A stretch of 64,000 bases of DNA from Lactiplantibacillus plantarum. Lineage in GTDB: Bacteria > Bacillota > Bacilli > Lactobacillales > Lactobacillaceae. Of the stretch, positions 16,818 through 26,380 are shown in pieces (the stretch's first letter is position 1; the number at the start of each line of letters is the position of its first letter). The position numbers and the translations under genes were made by a program. Under the pieces are notes generated by a model. The model was given only the letters and a program-made list of their open reading frames with translations. It was not told the origin of the DNA and did not search any database. Location: the NCBI RefSeq assembly GCF_014131735.1, contig NZ_CP039121.1, forward strand, positions 2,914,001 through 2,978,000, in the 5' to 3' direction.

Positions 16818-18263
16818 TTACTTGGCAGGTGCCGTGCGTCGATGTTTTAGTAACCGCCCGCCAGTAATGACCGTCGCAACTAAACAAATCCCTAACGAGA
16901 CCATGAACGCAATGTGCATACCATCAATAAAGATCTCCGGGTGAGCTGGCAGGTATGACGTAACCTTATACCCCGCTGATTGACTCATTGCCGAATATAG
17001 TACGGTCGTGGCAACCGAAATTCCAACAATCATGCCTAATTCACGTGCCAACGCGTTAATCCCGCCAGCAACGCCCAAGTCCTTGACCGCCACTGAACTC
17101 ATCACGATCGAATTATTAGGTGCCATGAAGATACCATTGCCAAATCCAACTAATCCGACGAATAATAAGAAGAACCAAAGTGGTGTTGCTAGCCCCACAA
17201 CCATGTAACCCACTTGACTGATTGAAATCAGGACCAATCCCACGAACGTTAACAATTCCGGTCCGATCTTGTCAGAAATCGTCCCAGCAATCGGGGCGAC
17301 CACCACTTGTACGATTGGGAATACCATCAAGGCGTAGCCCGCATAGTTTGCCGCTAGCCCCCGAGCATTTTCTAAATAAAACGGGGCAATCACGTTAAAG
17401 AAAAAGTTCGCAATAAAAATTAATAACGCACATAAGACACTAATGCTAAAACGGGCATTCTTAAATAATTGTAGCGCTAGCAGCGGATTTTCATGGCGCA
17501 ACTCGACGCGAACAAAAATAATCAGCGTCACAATTGCCACTGCAAACAAGGCTAAGATAACCGGCTGCAAGAACCCAATCTGTTGCCCGATAAACACACC
17601 TGCAAATAGTGCAACCATGAGTACGGCAAATAGCCCCGCCCCGGTCTTATCCAATGGTTGTTGCGTCGTCGTAACGTCTTTTGGCAAAATCATTGCACCT
17701 AAAATCATCGCCAAGATTCCCACCGGAACGTTGATCCAGAAAATATAGCCCCAGCTCAAATGAGCTAGGATCAAACCACCGATACCGGGGCCAGCAATAC
17801 TCCCCAATGCAACGAATGAGCCAATCATACCTAGCGCCCGGCCCCGTTCCTTAAACGGGAAAACTTCGGTAATAATCCCGTTGTTCGTACTCATCGTCAT
17901 TGCCGCTCCGACTGCTTGAATACTGCGTGCAATTAGTAGAAATGGCAACCCCACACTGAATCCTGACAATAATGAGCCAATAATGAATAGTAAGGACCCG
18001 ATTTTAAACACCCGAATCTTACCGTAAATATCACCTAATTTACCAAATAATAACAATAACGCACAAATCACAATCAAATAAATTGAGACGACCCATTCCG
18101 CCTGATTCATTGGAATCGCTAAATCCTTACTCATGACTGGCAAGGCAATGTTCACAATACTCCCATCTAACGTTGACATGAACGTAAATAAACATACCGC
18201 AACCAGTATCCACCAGCGATGCTTTTGAATTTGTGGATCAGTCGCAAACGACATTGTTTTCAT
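16818..18263 (-). CDS. MFS drug efflux transporter, DHA2 (EmrB/QacA) type
   Basis: A 481-residue proton-driven exporter with about 14 membrane segments. LDGSIVNIALPVMSKDL near residue 33 is the D1 motif of the 14-TM family. GKLGDIYGKIRVFKIG is motif A, and the GSIAGPGIGGLI region is motif C of antiporters. The ATG overlaps the stop of the PadR-type gene (ATGA), so the two are cotranscribed and coupled. Substrates are unknown; such pairs commonly export toxic compounds that induce the repressor. Confidence 0.9.
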   Translation of the reverse strand: MKTMSFATDPQIQKHRWWILVAVCLFTFMSTLDGSIVNIALPVMSKDLAIPMNQAEWVVSIYLIVICALLLLFGKLGDIYGKIRVFKIGSLLFIIGSLLSGFSVGLPFLLIARSIQAVGAAMTMSTNNGIITEVFPFKERGRALGMIGSFVALGSIAGPGIGGLILAHLSWGYIFWINVPVGILAMILGAMILPKDVTTTQQPLDKTGAGLFAVLMVALFAGVFIGQQIGFLQPVILALFAVAIVTLIIFVRVELRHENPLLALQLFKNARFSISVLCALLIFIANFFFNVIAPFYLENARGLAANYAGYALMVFPIVQVVVAPIAGTISDKIGPELLTFVGLVLISISQVGYMVVGLATPLWFFLLFVGLVGFGNGIFMAPNNSIVMSSVAVKDLGVAGGINALARELGMIVGISVATTVLYSAMSQSAGYKVTSYLPAHPEIFIDGMHIAFMVSLGICLVATVITGGRLLKHRRTAPAK

Positions 18264-18802
18264 CCCTTAACTTCCCCTCCATTGCGCAACTGGCGGTCAA
18301 GCCAGTCTAATTGTGCTTGGGCTCGTACCCGTTGTAACTCATTGACCATCAACGCATCTTGAATATCAGCGGCAAGCATGTGGGTATTCGTCATCACCCG
18401 TTTGTGCTGCGCCGTTAAGCGTGCGACCTGTCCCCGTGCAAATTGCTGAAAATCCAACAAGATTACTTGCTGCTGATCACAACTTAATAAATGTAAAAAA
18501 TTCAGCTTTATTTGAAACGTTAACTGCGTTTGCTTATTGAGCGCGACTGGCGTCATAACTAACTGCCAAAATTGCGTGCGACCAGCCGCTGTTATCGTGG
18601 CTAACTTTTGTGGCCGTTTATTAGTGGTCCGCTTAAACGCCAGTGTTAATTCTTCAGCCGCGGCTAACTTATCTAGCAACGGGTACAACGCACCAAAACT
18701 AATGGTTAATTCTGAACCAACTACGTTTACCAGCGCTTTACGCAACTGGTAGCCCGTCATCGGATGATCCATCAACTGTCCTAAAATAAACAATTCATAC
18801 AT
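18260..18802 (-). CDS. PadR family transcriptional regulator
   Basis: 180 residues. The N-terminal winged helix MYELFILGQLMDHPMTGYQLRKAL, with FGALYPLLDKLAAAEEL, is typical of PadR. The C-terminal half is a long helical dimerisation domain (PadR C-terminal type). It is first in an operon with the MFS exporter and presumably represses it. The start at 18802 gives the canonical PadR N-terminus; TTG and GTG codons slightly upstream are possible but nearer the AAGGA site. Confidence 0.87.
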   Translation of the reverse strand: MYELFILGQLMDHPMTGYQLRKALVNVVGSELTISFGALYPLLDKLAAAEELTLAFKRTTNKRPQKLATITAAGRTQFWQLVMTPVALNKQTQLTFQIKLNFLHLLSCDQQQVILLDFQQFARGQVARLTAQHKRVMTNTHMLAADIQDALMVNELQRVRAQAQLDWLDRQLRNGGEVKG

Positions 18803-18829
18803 TAAATTCACCAATCCTTCGCGCTGTTA

Positions 18830-18858
18830 AGTATATATATCTTTTAGATATATTGCAA
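18830..18858 (-). promoter_or_regulatory. Promoter with palindromic operator in the spacer (PadR-type operon)
   Basis: On the minus strand TTGCAA (18858-18853), 17 bases, TATACT (18835-18830). The spacer holds the dyad ATATATC-N5-GATATAT (18835-18853), so a bound dimer would sit exactly between -35 and -10. Autoregulation by the PadR-type protein is the natural inference. Confidence 0.65.
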
Positions 18859-18970
18859 GGTTCCAAACTGATTTTTTAATTATGCCCCTCCGTTACCGAA
18901 TAACCCAGTTCACGTTTAATGCTAGATTAAAACGGCTAAACATCAGTGCTTCTCAAATCGATTTTTAGGC

Positions 18971-19016
18971 AAAAAAATAGCACCTCTCAGGACGACATCA
19001 TCGTTCGAGGTGCTAT
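18971..19016 (-). terminator. Terminator of the 90-residue membrane protein gene
   Basis: ATAGCACCTC pairs with GAGGTGCTAT around a 20-base loop; TTTTTTT follows on the minus strand. Confidence 0.85.
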
Positions 19017-19028
19017 CTCATTTAATCA

Positions 19029-19301
19029 TCACTTATGTTTCGATTTTTTATCCTTAATAAAGAAGTACCCGAATACTAACATGACCCCAATAGCCGGTAC
19101 ATCTAACGCATTAAAGGGGTTCTGAAATTGCGGTGCGGCCAAAATCACCAATATTGCGACAAAACATAGCCCAATTAACCACCACCCGTATTTTTGAAAG
19201 AAACGGATAAAGGTACTGTCTGGAAATTTGAATTTGATATATTGTAATACCAATATTAATAGCACATAGGCGACAACATTTAAGAATAGTGGCGTATCCA
19301 T
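19029..19301 (-). CDS. Small membrane protein, 90 residues
   Basis: Three hydrophobic stretches (about 5-20, 38-55, 67-82) and a lysine-rich cytoplasmic tail (IKDKKSKHK). No family recognised. A GGGGG ribosome site lies before the ATG and a strong terminator follows. It lies between the PadR operon and the teichoic acid exporter but shares no transcript with them by terminator layout. Confidence 0.65.
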   Translation of the reverse strand: MDTPLFLNVVAYVLLILVLQYIKFKFPDSTFIRFFQKYGWWLIGLCFVAILVILAAPQFQNPFNALDVPAIGVMLVFGYFFIKDKKSKHK

Positions 19302-19679
19302 GATATGACCCCCTTTATGCTCTAGTATTAAGATAACCCACCAAATGGTATTCCAGGCGGAAAATAATCTAATGCTTATAACGAATATAACTAGATTGCT
19401 GAAGCATTACAAAAAATCAAGCTTAATTTAACCCGAAACCAACTCATAAATTGTGCATTGAAGTTTAGACATTTTCCTTTCAAATCGGTAGTACGGTCAG
19501 CCCAAGCTCGTCCCCTCGAATAAAAGCATCAGCGGCCCCCAGTCCGAATAATGTGCGACGTTGTATTGTACTTTATTCCAACCAAAGCCGTCTTGAATGC
19601 ACACAAAAAATGGGTGATTGCCATCGCAATCACCCATCGATATTAATGTTAATTTAATGCAACCACTAACCAGCCGCCG
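19302..19679. other. Gap between small membrane gene and tagH
   Basis: These 378 bp contain the tagH terminator (TGGGTGATTG / CAATCACCCA, 19611-19636, flanked by A/T runs). I see nothing else supportable. Confidence 0.5.
19604..19637 (-). terminator. Terminator of the tagGH operon
   Basis: TGGGTGATTG pairs perfectly with CAATCACCCA around 6 bases, followed on the minus strand by TTTTTTGTG. Confidence 0.85.
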
Positions 19680-20771
19680 TCACTTACTATTGAATAAGAC
19701 TGACTGACTTTTAATATAATGATTGACTGGATGTAACAGTACTGTCGGATTCTCAATCGCCGAAGTAACCGAGTGACCTGAAACATTCACTAACGCAAAG
19801 AAGACGAACAGGACAATTGCCACTAACATGACGAGCTTGGTGGCAATCGTCATCTTTTCTGGCAAGATTTGCTTGTATAGCGTCCGATGAACTTGACGGC
19901 TAACTGCCTGCTTACTCTTATCGCTATCCTTAGCCTTTTCTTCGACTAATTGTCGTTCATAAGCGACAATGTCAAAGTCCGCTTGTTCCTTCTTCTTACC
20001 GACCTGATACTTCTTACGATAAGCCGCCGTTTGCGCTTTGAAATCCTTAGAAAATTTCCGGTAATGATCAACAGTTTCCTTGGTCTCGCCGACTTCTAAA
20101 AGATCCCCAAAGTGCATCCAAGCGACCCGGTCACAAAGCAATTCTACTTGCCGTAAATTATGGCTGACAAAGATAATAGTCTTCCCTTGCTTCTTGAATT
20201 CCATAATCTTATCCACACATTTTTGATAGAAGGTGTCATCACCAACCGATAGTGCTTCATCAATAATCATGATGTCGGGATTGATATGCACCGCAATCGC
20301 AAATCCCAATCGTGACCGCATCCCGGTCGAATAGTCCTTAACTGGTTGACCAATAAAATCACCAATATCCGCGAAATCAACAATATCATCACGAACCGCT
20401 TGGATCTCTTTAATACTCAACCCTTGCATGAGTCCTTTCAACCGAATGTTTTCATCACCGGTCAAATTCCACTTTAAGCCGGCTCCGATTGAAATAATGG
20501 ACGTATCACCGTGCACATCCACTGTCCCAGTCGTTTGAGGAATGATTCCCGAAATGATATTCGAAATCGTTGACTTACCAGAACCGTTGATTCCGATAAT
20601 ACCCAACGCTTCACCTGGTTTAACGTTTAAGCTGACCCCTTTTAGCGACCAAAACCGCGGGACATCAACATTACCAATGTTAAAAAAGTGTTTTAACTTA
20701 TCGTTGTTACTACGATATAAATCATATTCTTTAGTGACATTATGCAATTCAACCTTATATTGATTTTCCAT
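19680..20771 (-). CDS. tagH: Teichoic acid exporter, ATP-binding protein
   Basis: The ATPase of the TagGH transporter exports wall teichoic acid polymer across the membrane. It has 363 residues: Walker A GINGSGKST near 63, signature STGMRSRLGFA near 146 and Walker B IMIIDEALSVGD near 166. The ISIGAGLKWNLTGDENI segment is typical of polysaccharide/teichoic exporters. A charged coiled region (about 240-300) leads to one membrane segment (about 315-335) and a short outer tail. B. subtilis TagH has a longer C-terminal extension, so this is a short version. It follows tagG by 12 bp. Confidence 0.92.
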   Translation of the reverse strand: MENQYKVELHNVTKEYDLYRSNNDKLKHFFNIGNVDVPRFWSLKGVSLNVKPGEALGIIGINGSGKSTISNIISGIIPQTTGTVDVHGDTSIISIGAGLKWNLTGDENIRLKGLMQGLSIKEIQAVRDDIVDFADIGDFIGQPVKDYSTGMRSRLGFAIAVHINPDIMIIDEALSVGDDTFYQKCVDKIMEFKKQGKTIIFVSHNLRQVELLCDRVAWMHFGDLLEVGETKETVDHYRKFSKDFKAQTAAYRKKYQVGKKKEQADFDIVAYERQLVEEKAKDSDKSKQAVSRQVHRTLYKQILPEKMTIATKLVMLVAIVLFVFFALVNVSGHSVTSAIENPTVLLHPVNHYIKSQSVLFNSK

Positions 20772-20783
20772 CAGTTCCGCCTC

Positions 20784-21599
20784 CTAAATCAAATCCACAA
20801 AGTTCGAACGGAACTTGTTATAGAGATACGTTCCAGTCAGAATCACAACGAGATTGAAGAGCCAAAAGACAATCGTCAACGTGATATTAGGCTGTTGCCA
20901 GATCCAACCACGATTAAGCAACGATTCCCGCATTCCGTTGAGCACGTAGTAGAACGGATTTAGTTCTAGTAGGCGCACAAAAACTGCGGGGAAGTTAGAC
21001 GTTGTAAAGTTAAATAGCACCCCACTCATATAGAACAGCATCCGCAATACGGATTGAAGCGTGATATGCCAGTCACGAATCAGAACACTGACCGTGGCAT
21101 TAAAAATCCCAAGTGAATACATTAATACGATCATACAACCAAAGTAGTAGATAAATTGAATCCAAGAAACTGAGGGCCAAATGCCATTAACGAACATCAG
21201 GAAGATTCCAAAAGCAATCATCGTCCAGAAACTATATAAGTTACCATAAATTTTAATTGACGGTAATACGTTGACTGGGAATTTCATCTTTGAAACTAAC
21301 CCAACCTGACGATAAATGCTAGAAGACGCGTCCAGCGTCGTTTTGTTCATGTATAACCATGGTGCAATCCCGACAACCATCCATGGTAAATACGGGATTC
21401 CTGGCATCGGATCGCCACGTTTTAACGCGACCCCGAATACTAAGTAATAAATTCCGATTTGAATCAGTGGGTTTAGAAATTCCCACGCTAACCCAAGGTA
21501 ATGGCTTTGGTATGTGGCCCGATCATCATACTTCGCCATTCGCCGAATAATCTTGAAATTGGCGAACTGATCGCCAATCGTCTTAAACATCGTAAACAT
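20784..21599 (-). CDS. tagG: Teichoic acid exporter, permease
   Basis: An ABC-2 type permease of 271 residues with six membrane segments. The ABC-2 entry FKIIRRMAKYDDRATYQSHY is followed by LGLAWEFLNPLIQIGIYYLVFG, and RLLELNPFYYVLNGMRESLLNRG occurs near residue 210. It is the first gene of the tagGH operon. The start at 21599 is set by AAGGAGTGCACT; a 12-residue longer reading lacks a ribosome site. Confidence 0.92.
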   Translation of the reverse strand: MFTMFKTIGDQFANFKIIRRMAKYDDRATYQSHYLGLAWEFLNPLIQIGIYYLVFGVALKRGDPMPGIPYLPWMVVGIAPWLYMNKTTLDASSSIYRQVGLVSKMKFPVNVLPSIKIYGNLYSFWTMIAFGIFLMFVNGIWPSVSWIQFIYYFGCMIVLMYSLGIFNATVSVLIRDWHITLQSVLRMLFYMSGVLFNFTTSNFPAVFVRLLELNPFYYVLNGMRESLLNRGWIWQQPNITLTIVFWLFNLVVILTGTYLYNKFRSNFVDLI

Positions 21600-22193
21600 A
21601 GTGCACTCCTTAAATGTATGTCGCAACACGATCAAGCGCCTCTTGAAAGGTCATGACAGATTTACGGTCAAGATAAACCGCAGACTACATTATAACGATA
21701 AACCTCGTTAATAGCACCGAAAATAACATTTTTTATTAAATATTTACCTATTATCAATAGATACTTATTGACCGATACTCCTATTTCACAAGTAAAGAAA
21801 GCCCTTACATTTGTTGTGTTTTAAAAAAACCGTATGCGTTTATTTTGGCAATCATCATTTGAATATCGAATTGCACTTTAAGATCACTAGCTGTGAACGC
21901 ATCATCGGAACACTATTTTTTATGTAGCGATGACCAGCACCGTGTTGTGTTGCACACATACCAAACAGCCGCACTCAATGCCGGTGACAGCGTCCGGGTG
22001 CAAGCGAAAACGGTTTTAAATTTGCAGAACAAGGCCCTTCTAATGAGATGAGCGACCTGAATAGCACGTGAGCATCCGTTTACTTACCTAGTCATAACAC
22101 ACTTACCAAACCAGCTGAATAATGACTTATAATGGCGTCTTCACCTCAAAAAGTGCTATGATGAGGGAACATTAACTAAGGGGGTTAGACACG
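21600..22193. other. Divergent intergenic region upstream of tagG
   Basis: An AT-rich 594-bp region holding the promoters of tagG and the plus-strand gene at 22194. Around 21955-22045 one plus frame reads HTYQTAALNAGDSVRVQAKT before a stop. It looks protein-like but has no start or ribosome site, possibly a gene remnant. No terminator-type hairpin was found. Confidence 0.4.
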
Positions 22194-23360
22194 ATGAGTT
22201 CAATTATTGAGAATTTACAATTAGCCGCACAACAGGTTCACCTCATCAACCTATATCAAGCCAATAGCGAAGTGGTTTACACCGGCTACATCGACCGTCT
22301 GGCACCTGATGGCGTTGTCGTGAATACTTACGATGATGCTGGGCTCCAGGACGGCGCCGTCTTCATGCGCTACGACGTCATTGATGAAGTTGAAATGATG
22401 AGTGAAGACCTTGATAACATGGCCTTTCGCCTTGAAAATGCAACTACTGAAGGTTTGAACAGTGTGCCACAACCAACCGTAGCTTTAGACGATCAACGGC
22501 CAGTCCTAACACAGTTAGTCACCCAAGCCCAAACCGATCATCAAGTTGTGCTACTAGTCCTCGAAGACAACGAAAATTATTTAGAAGGTCAGGTCCAACA
22601 AGTCACTGACCAAACGATTACCTTTAAAACTTTTGACAAATTTAACTTTAAAAACAACGGGCAACAGGAAATTCCATTGGCTGCTATTCAGATCTTAGAG
22701 TTCTGCGGCAATGAGCTCTTATTGGAAAGCGCCTTTGTCAAGACCATCCATACGCATCGAGCAACCATCAAAGTTAGCGAGTTTGACGACGTTGATCATA
22801 ATTTAAACAACGCCTTAAATGAGCACCAACTGATTGCAATTCGGTCAGCGGACGGGTCTGACATGTTCTTTGTTGGCTTCATTAACGCATTGAACGCTGA
22901 TAGTGTCCTGCTCAATCTGATCGATATGACGGGCCAATTTGGGGGCTACACTCTTTGTCGCCGTTCACTAATTGAATCGGTGACAACCCAGTCCGACTAT
23001 TTACAAACGATGCGTGGCTTTATTGAATTAAATCGCCAGTATGAGTTAAATGTTCAACCCGTCTTAAACGACGAACGGTTATTTGACGCCACAACTGATC
23101 TTTTTGATTCAATTTTGCGACAAGCCGCAACTTTCAATAACCTCGTTCACATCACGACAGAAAACCCCATGTTGCCAGCAATGACTGGCTATCCGGGAAC
23201 GTTAACGAACGGGCACTTCATCTTCTATAACGTGGATGATGATAATCAAATTAATCATGTTGGCACGATGATCGAACTCGATCAGGTCGTTGAATTATCC
23301 TTTGGGTACATGGACGCGTACCTGTTAGAGAAGCGGTTAAAGAGCACCGGTAATTTATAA
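22194..23360 (+). CDS. Protein of four tandem Sm-like-looking repeats
   Basis: I do not recognise a named family. The 388 residues divide into four units of about 100 residues starting near 16, 116, 210 and 315. Each has the order: strand of the type HLINLY / HQVVLL / HQLIAI / NLVHIT, a loop with acidic residues, a strand with a small residue (YTGYIDRL, LEGQVQQV, FVGFINAL), a strand VVVNTYDD / ITFKTFDK / VLLNLID / FIFYNVDD, and a closing strand with I..V..I/L. This five-strand pattern recalls LSm/Hfq or SH3-like barrels. The protein is acidic and lacks signal or membrane segments. It is monocistronic, with GGGGG upstream of the ATG and a strong terminator after it. Confidence 0.6.
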   Translation: MSSIIENLQLAAQQVHLINLYQANSEVVYTGYIDRLAPDGVVVNTYDDAGLQDGAVFMRYDVIDEVEMMSEDLDNMAFRLENATTEGLNSVPQPTVALDDQRPVLTQLVTQAQTDHQVVLLVLEDNENYLEGQVQQVTDQTITFKTFDKFNFKNNGQQEIPLAAIQILEFCGNELLLESAFVKTIHTHRATIKVSEFDDVDHNLNNALNEHQLIAIRSADGSDMFFVGFINALNADSVLLNLIDMTGQFGGYTLCRRSLIESVTTQSDYLQTMRGFIELNRQYELNVQPVLNDERLFDATTDLFDSILRQAATFNNLVHITTENPMLPAMTGYPGTLTNGHFIFYNVDDDNQINHVGTMIELDQVVELSFGYMDAYLLEKRLKSTGNL

Positions 23361-23378
23361 TAATTCAATACCTCGAAT

Positions 23379-23423
23379 CAAAATAACGCAACTGGCATTC
23401 ACATGCCAGTTGCGTTATTTTGA
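23379..23423. terminator. Bidirectional terminator
   Basis: AAAATAACGCAACTGGCAT and its perfect complement flank a 4-base loop, between the convergent repeat-protein gene and the methionine operon. Confidence 0.9.
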
Positions 23424-23535
23424 TACCGTTATTACAGCTCAATATTTCCAAGCAATCAAGAACGAGTTGCGCCCCCGTTGCATGAATTATGCTAAGCAAG
23501 TAACTGACTGTCATCATTAATGCTAAGAGGTCATC

Positions 23536-24711
23536 CTAACGATCGAATAAGTGCAGTTTTGCAATTCGCTGACAGGCTTCCGTGAAGCGGGGTTCATCAA
23601 TCAAGAGGCCAACGCGCACATAGCCTTCGCCACCCGCGCCAAAGCCGTTGCCTGGCGCCACCGCAACCGCCGCTTTATCCAACAGCAAATCGGCAAATGC
23701 TTCACTGGTATACCCTTCAGGGACTGGCATCCAAGCGTAAAATGAGCCCCCTGATGGGTAGGGCTCCCACCCAATCTTGCGGGCTGCCGTAAAGAACTGA
23801 TTACGGCGTCGTTCATACAGTCTAACCAGTTCGTGGACCGTCTGTTGGTCACTGTTCAAGGCTGCAATCGCTGCATCTTGAATGGCCGGAAAGACGCTGA
23901 CAAACAGATGATCCTGAATCAAATTTAAGGCTTCAATCATGTCAGCATTACCAGCGGCAAAACCAACGCGCCAACCTGCCATGTTAAAGGACTTAGATAA
24001 CGTGTACATCTCAATTCCAACGTCTTTAGCCCCCGGTGTCTGTAGGAAGCTCACTGGTCGCTGACCATCGAACCCAATTGCACCATAAGCAAAGTCATGA
24101 ACGATACCAATCTGATGTTCATTTGCAAAATCCACCGTGTCTTGAAAAAACTGCGACGTTGCAACAGCACCAGTGGGATTATTCGGGTAATTCAGGTACA
24201 ACAGCTTGGCCGCCGCAGCCACTTGTGGATCAACCTGCTGATAATCCGGTAAGAAATGATTGTCCGCTGTTAACCGTAGTAAAGCCAACTTCACCTGTGC
24301 CAACGTAATACCAGATAAATAGTCTGGGTAACCGGGGTCAGGTAAAATCATTGTATCGCCCGGATTTAGTAAGGCAAAGGGTAACTCGACCAACCCAATC
24401 TTACTGCCACCCAAAACCGCAATCTCAGTCTCCGGGTCTAATTTCACACCGTACTCGCGTTCGTAAAAATCAGCCGCGGCTTGTTTGAATCGCGGCAAAC
24501 CTCGAAACAACGAATACTTGTGATCCGCGGGATTGGCAGTTGCAGTCTGCATTGCTTTAACAACAAACTCAGGGGTTGGTTGGTCAGGATTGCCTTGACC
24601 TAAATTAATCACATCCGCACCGGCCGCCGCTTTGGCATTGACCTTTTTGACCAGATTCGCAAAAAACTGTTTTGGTAATTGCTGCAAAATTTTGGACTCT
24701 TCAAATTTCAA
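23536..24711 (-). CDS. PLP-dependent aminotransferase, class I/II
   Basis: 391 residues of fold-type I. NLGQGNPDQPTPEFVV near residue 36, NYPNNPTGAV near 168, HDFAYGAIGFDG near 200 and the PLP lysine in TLSKSFNMAGWRVGF near 232 are all present, with the C-terminal arginine region YVRVGLLIDE. It is closest in style to PatA, LL-diaminopimelate and methionine aminotransferases. It is the last gene of the methionine T-box operon, two bases after the ketopantoate-reductase-like gene. A role in transamination of methionine or its keto acid is suggested by context only. Confidence 0.85.
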   Translation of the reverse strand: MKFEESKILQQLPKQFFANLVKKVNAKAAAGADVINLGQGNPDQPTPEFVVKAMQTATANPADHKYSLFRGLPRFKQAAADFYEREYGVKLDPETEIAVLGGSKIGLVELPFALLNPGDTMILPDPGYPDYLSGITLAQVKLALLRLTADNHFLPDYQQVDPQVAAAAKLLYLNYPNNPTGAVATSQFFQDTVDFANEHQIGIVHDFAYGAIGFDGQRPVSFLQTPGAKDVGIEMYTLSKSFNMAGWRVGFAAGNADMIEALNLIQDHLFVSVFPAIQDAAIAALNSDQQTVHELVRLYERRRNQFFTAARKIGWEPYPSGGSFYAWMPVPEGYTSEAFADLLLDKAAVAVAPGNGFGAGGEGYVRVGLLIDEPRFTEACQRIAKLHLFDR

Positions 24712-24713
24712 AA

Positions 24714-25697
24714 TTAGTGCTTCCCTTCTGTCAATGGTTTCAGGCTCGTAATATCAAACGTCCCAGCAAATTCGGCTAAGTGAACAAGATTCCGCAAAAA
24801 ATCATGGGTCTTAGCTTCATAGTGGTATTGCACCCCTAAATCATAGAGATAACCATTGATATAATCAACTTCAGTGAGTCGGTGTTTTGTTATATCTTGA
24901 TACATTGACGGAAAGTGCAACGGATTCGTCTCTCGACTAACGTATTCAATCGTCTGCCACTCTTCTTCTCGAGTATTCAGTAACGTGATCCCGGCCCGTT
25001 CACAAACGTCAAACGCTTCATCAATCAGTTGCCGGCCTAACTTTTGAGCTACTGGCGACTGAATAAACTCGCCCATTTGAATCTGGAACATCGTGCACAA
25101 CGTGTTGATAACGGAATTAAAAATCACCTTTGCCAATAAGGTACCTAAAAAGTTCGTCGTCAAAGTCGGATTCAGGTGTGCTTTAGTAAATTCGGCAACG
25201 ATTTGATGGGTCATTTCGTCAGGTTGTTCCGTTTGATTTGCAATATTCATTGAACCAGCGTTTGCCGCCCCGATAAAGTCGACATCACCAGCTTGCTTTA
25301 AGACCGTCCCAATCAAGGCCGTCCCGCCCAACACCTTCTCAGGCTTGAAGTATTGATTGATTTTTTCAATGTGGCCCATACCATTCATAGCGGTAACCAC
25401 GTATTGCTGGTCATTGAAGAAGTGTGCTGATCGTGACAAAATCTCTGTCAACCCCATTTGTTTGGTGAAAATAATCAGAACATCCGGTTGACCATGGTAA
25501 TTCTCAGGAGTGCTGATTCGAATCGGAACCAAGTGGCGGTTTTGACCATCACGAGCAACATAGACACCACCCTGCTGTTGAATTGTTTGGACCTGCTGAT
25601 CCCAAGTATCGACAAAATCAACTTGATAGCCAGCTGCTTGTAATAAAACACCATAACGTAATCCCATGGCTCCCGCACCTAATACCGTATACTTCAT
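24714..25697 (-). CDS. panE: Ketopantoate reductase family (2-hydroxyacid dehydrogenase-like)
   Basis: 327 residues. The NADP-binding motif GAGAMGLRYG is at 7-16 (GxGxxG). The KxxN-type catalytic elements occur in LLAKVIFNSVINTLC near residue 190 and in the following helix. Classic PanE makes pantoate, but lactococcal members reduce branched-chain and methionine-derived 2-keto acids. Its place between metI and an aminotransferase, behind a methionine T-box, favours the latter role. The symbol reflects the family, not a proven reaction. Confidence 0.78.
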   Translation of the reverse strand: MKYTVLGAGAMGLRYGVLLQAAGYQVDFVDTWDQQVQTIQQQGGVYVARDGQNRHLVPIRISTPENYHGQPDVLIIFTKQMGLTEILSRSAHFFNDQQYVVTAMNGMGHIEKINQYFKPEKVLGGTALIGTVLKQAGDVDFIGAANAGSMNIANQTEQPDEMTHQIVAEFTKAHLNPTLTTNFLGTLLAKVIFNSVINTLCTMFQIQMGEFIQSPVAQKLGRQLIDEAFDVCERAGITLLNTREEEWQTIEYVSRETNPLHFPSMYQDITKHRLTEVDYINGYLYDLGVQYHYEAKTHDFLRNLVHLAEFAGTFDITSLKPLTEGKH

Positions 25698-25717
25698 GTT
25701 TATGCTTCCTTTCCTGA

Positions 25718-26380
25718 CTATGAACGCGTGTAATGATCCGCAAGTCGATCACCGCACCACTGAACAATTTGCACAATCACAATTAAAATGACAATCACAC
25801 TGACTAATACACCGGTATTATAACGGTTATAGCCGTATTGAATCGCTAAGTCCCCAATTCCACCAGCACCAATCGTTCCGACCATGGCCGAATAGCCTAG
25901 CAAACTGATCAAGGTCAAAACAACGCCACGGATGAGTGCCGGCAATGCTTCGGGAAATAGGACTTCCTGAAAAGTCAGCCAGAAGCTCGCACCAGTTGAG
26001 CGTGCTGCTTCAACAACGCCCGCATCGATTTCGGCAAAGGCCCCTTCGGCTAGCCGGGCAAAGAATGGAATAGCGGCTACCGACAATGATACTGCGCCAC
26101 CAAGTGGTGTATAGGGATCACCAGCCACTAATTTGGCGAACGGAATCAAGACAACCATTAAAATCAAAAATGGCAGCGAGCGGATCGCGTTAATAATAAA
26201 ACCGGCCACACTGTTGATAAGCGGGTGCGAGGCAAATAGCGGATTAGAATAGTAATACAGTCCTAATCCAATAATGGTACCAAAGACGATTCCGATAAAG
26301 CCTGAGATAAAGACCATTTTAGCCGTGTCCCACAATGCTGTTCCGAGATTTTGCTGTAATATAGTCCAAGTTTCATTCAT
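25718..26380 (-). CDS. metI: Methionine ABC transporter permease
   Basis: 220 residues with five or six membrane segments. The EAA-loop VVEAARSTGASFWLTFQEVLFPEALP is near residue 120, and SLLGYSAMVGTIGAGGIGDLAIQYGYNRY is the typical MetI C-terminal signature. Its start overlaps the metN stop by eight bases. It forms the channel of MetNIQ and is cotranscribed from the T-box leader. Confidence 0.94.
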   Translation of the reverse strand: MNETWTILQQNLGTALWDTAKMVFISGFIGIVFGTIIGLGLYYYSNPLFASHPLINSVAGFIINAIRSLPFLILMVVLIPFAKLVAGDPYTPLGGAVSLSVAAIPFFARLAEGAFAEIDAGVVEAARSTGASFWLTFQEVLFPEALPALIRGVVLTLISLLGYSAMVGTIGAGGIGDLAIQYGYNRYNTGVLVSVIVILIVIVQIVQWCGDRLADHYTRS

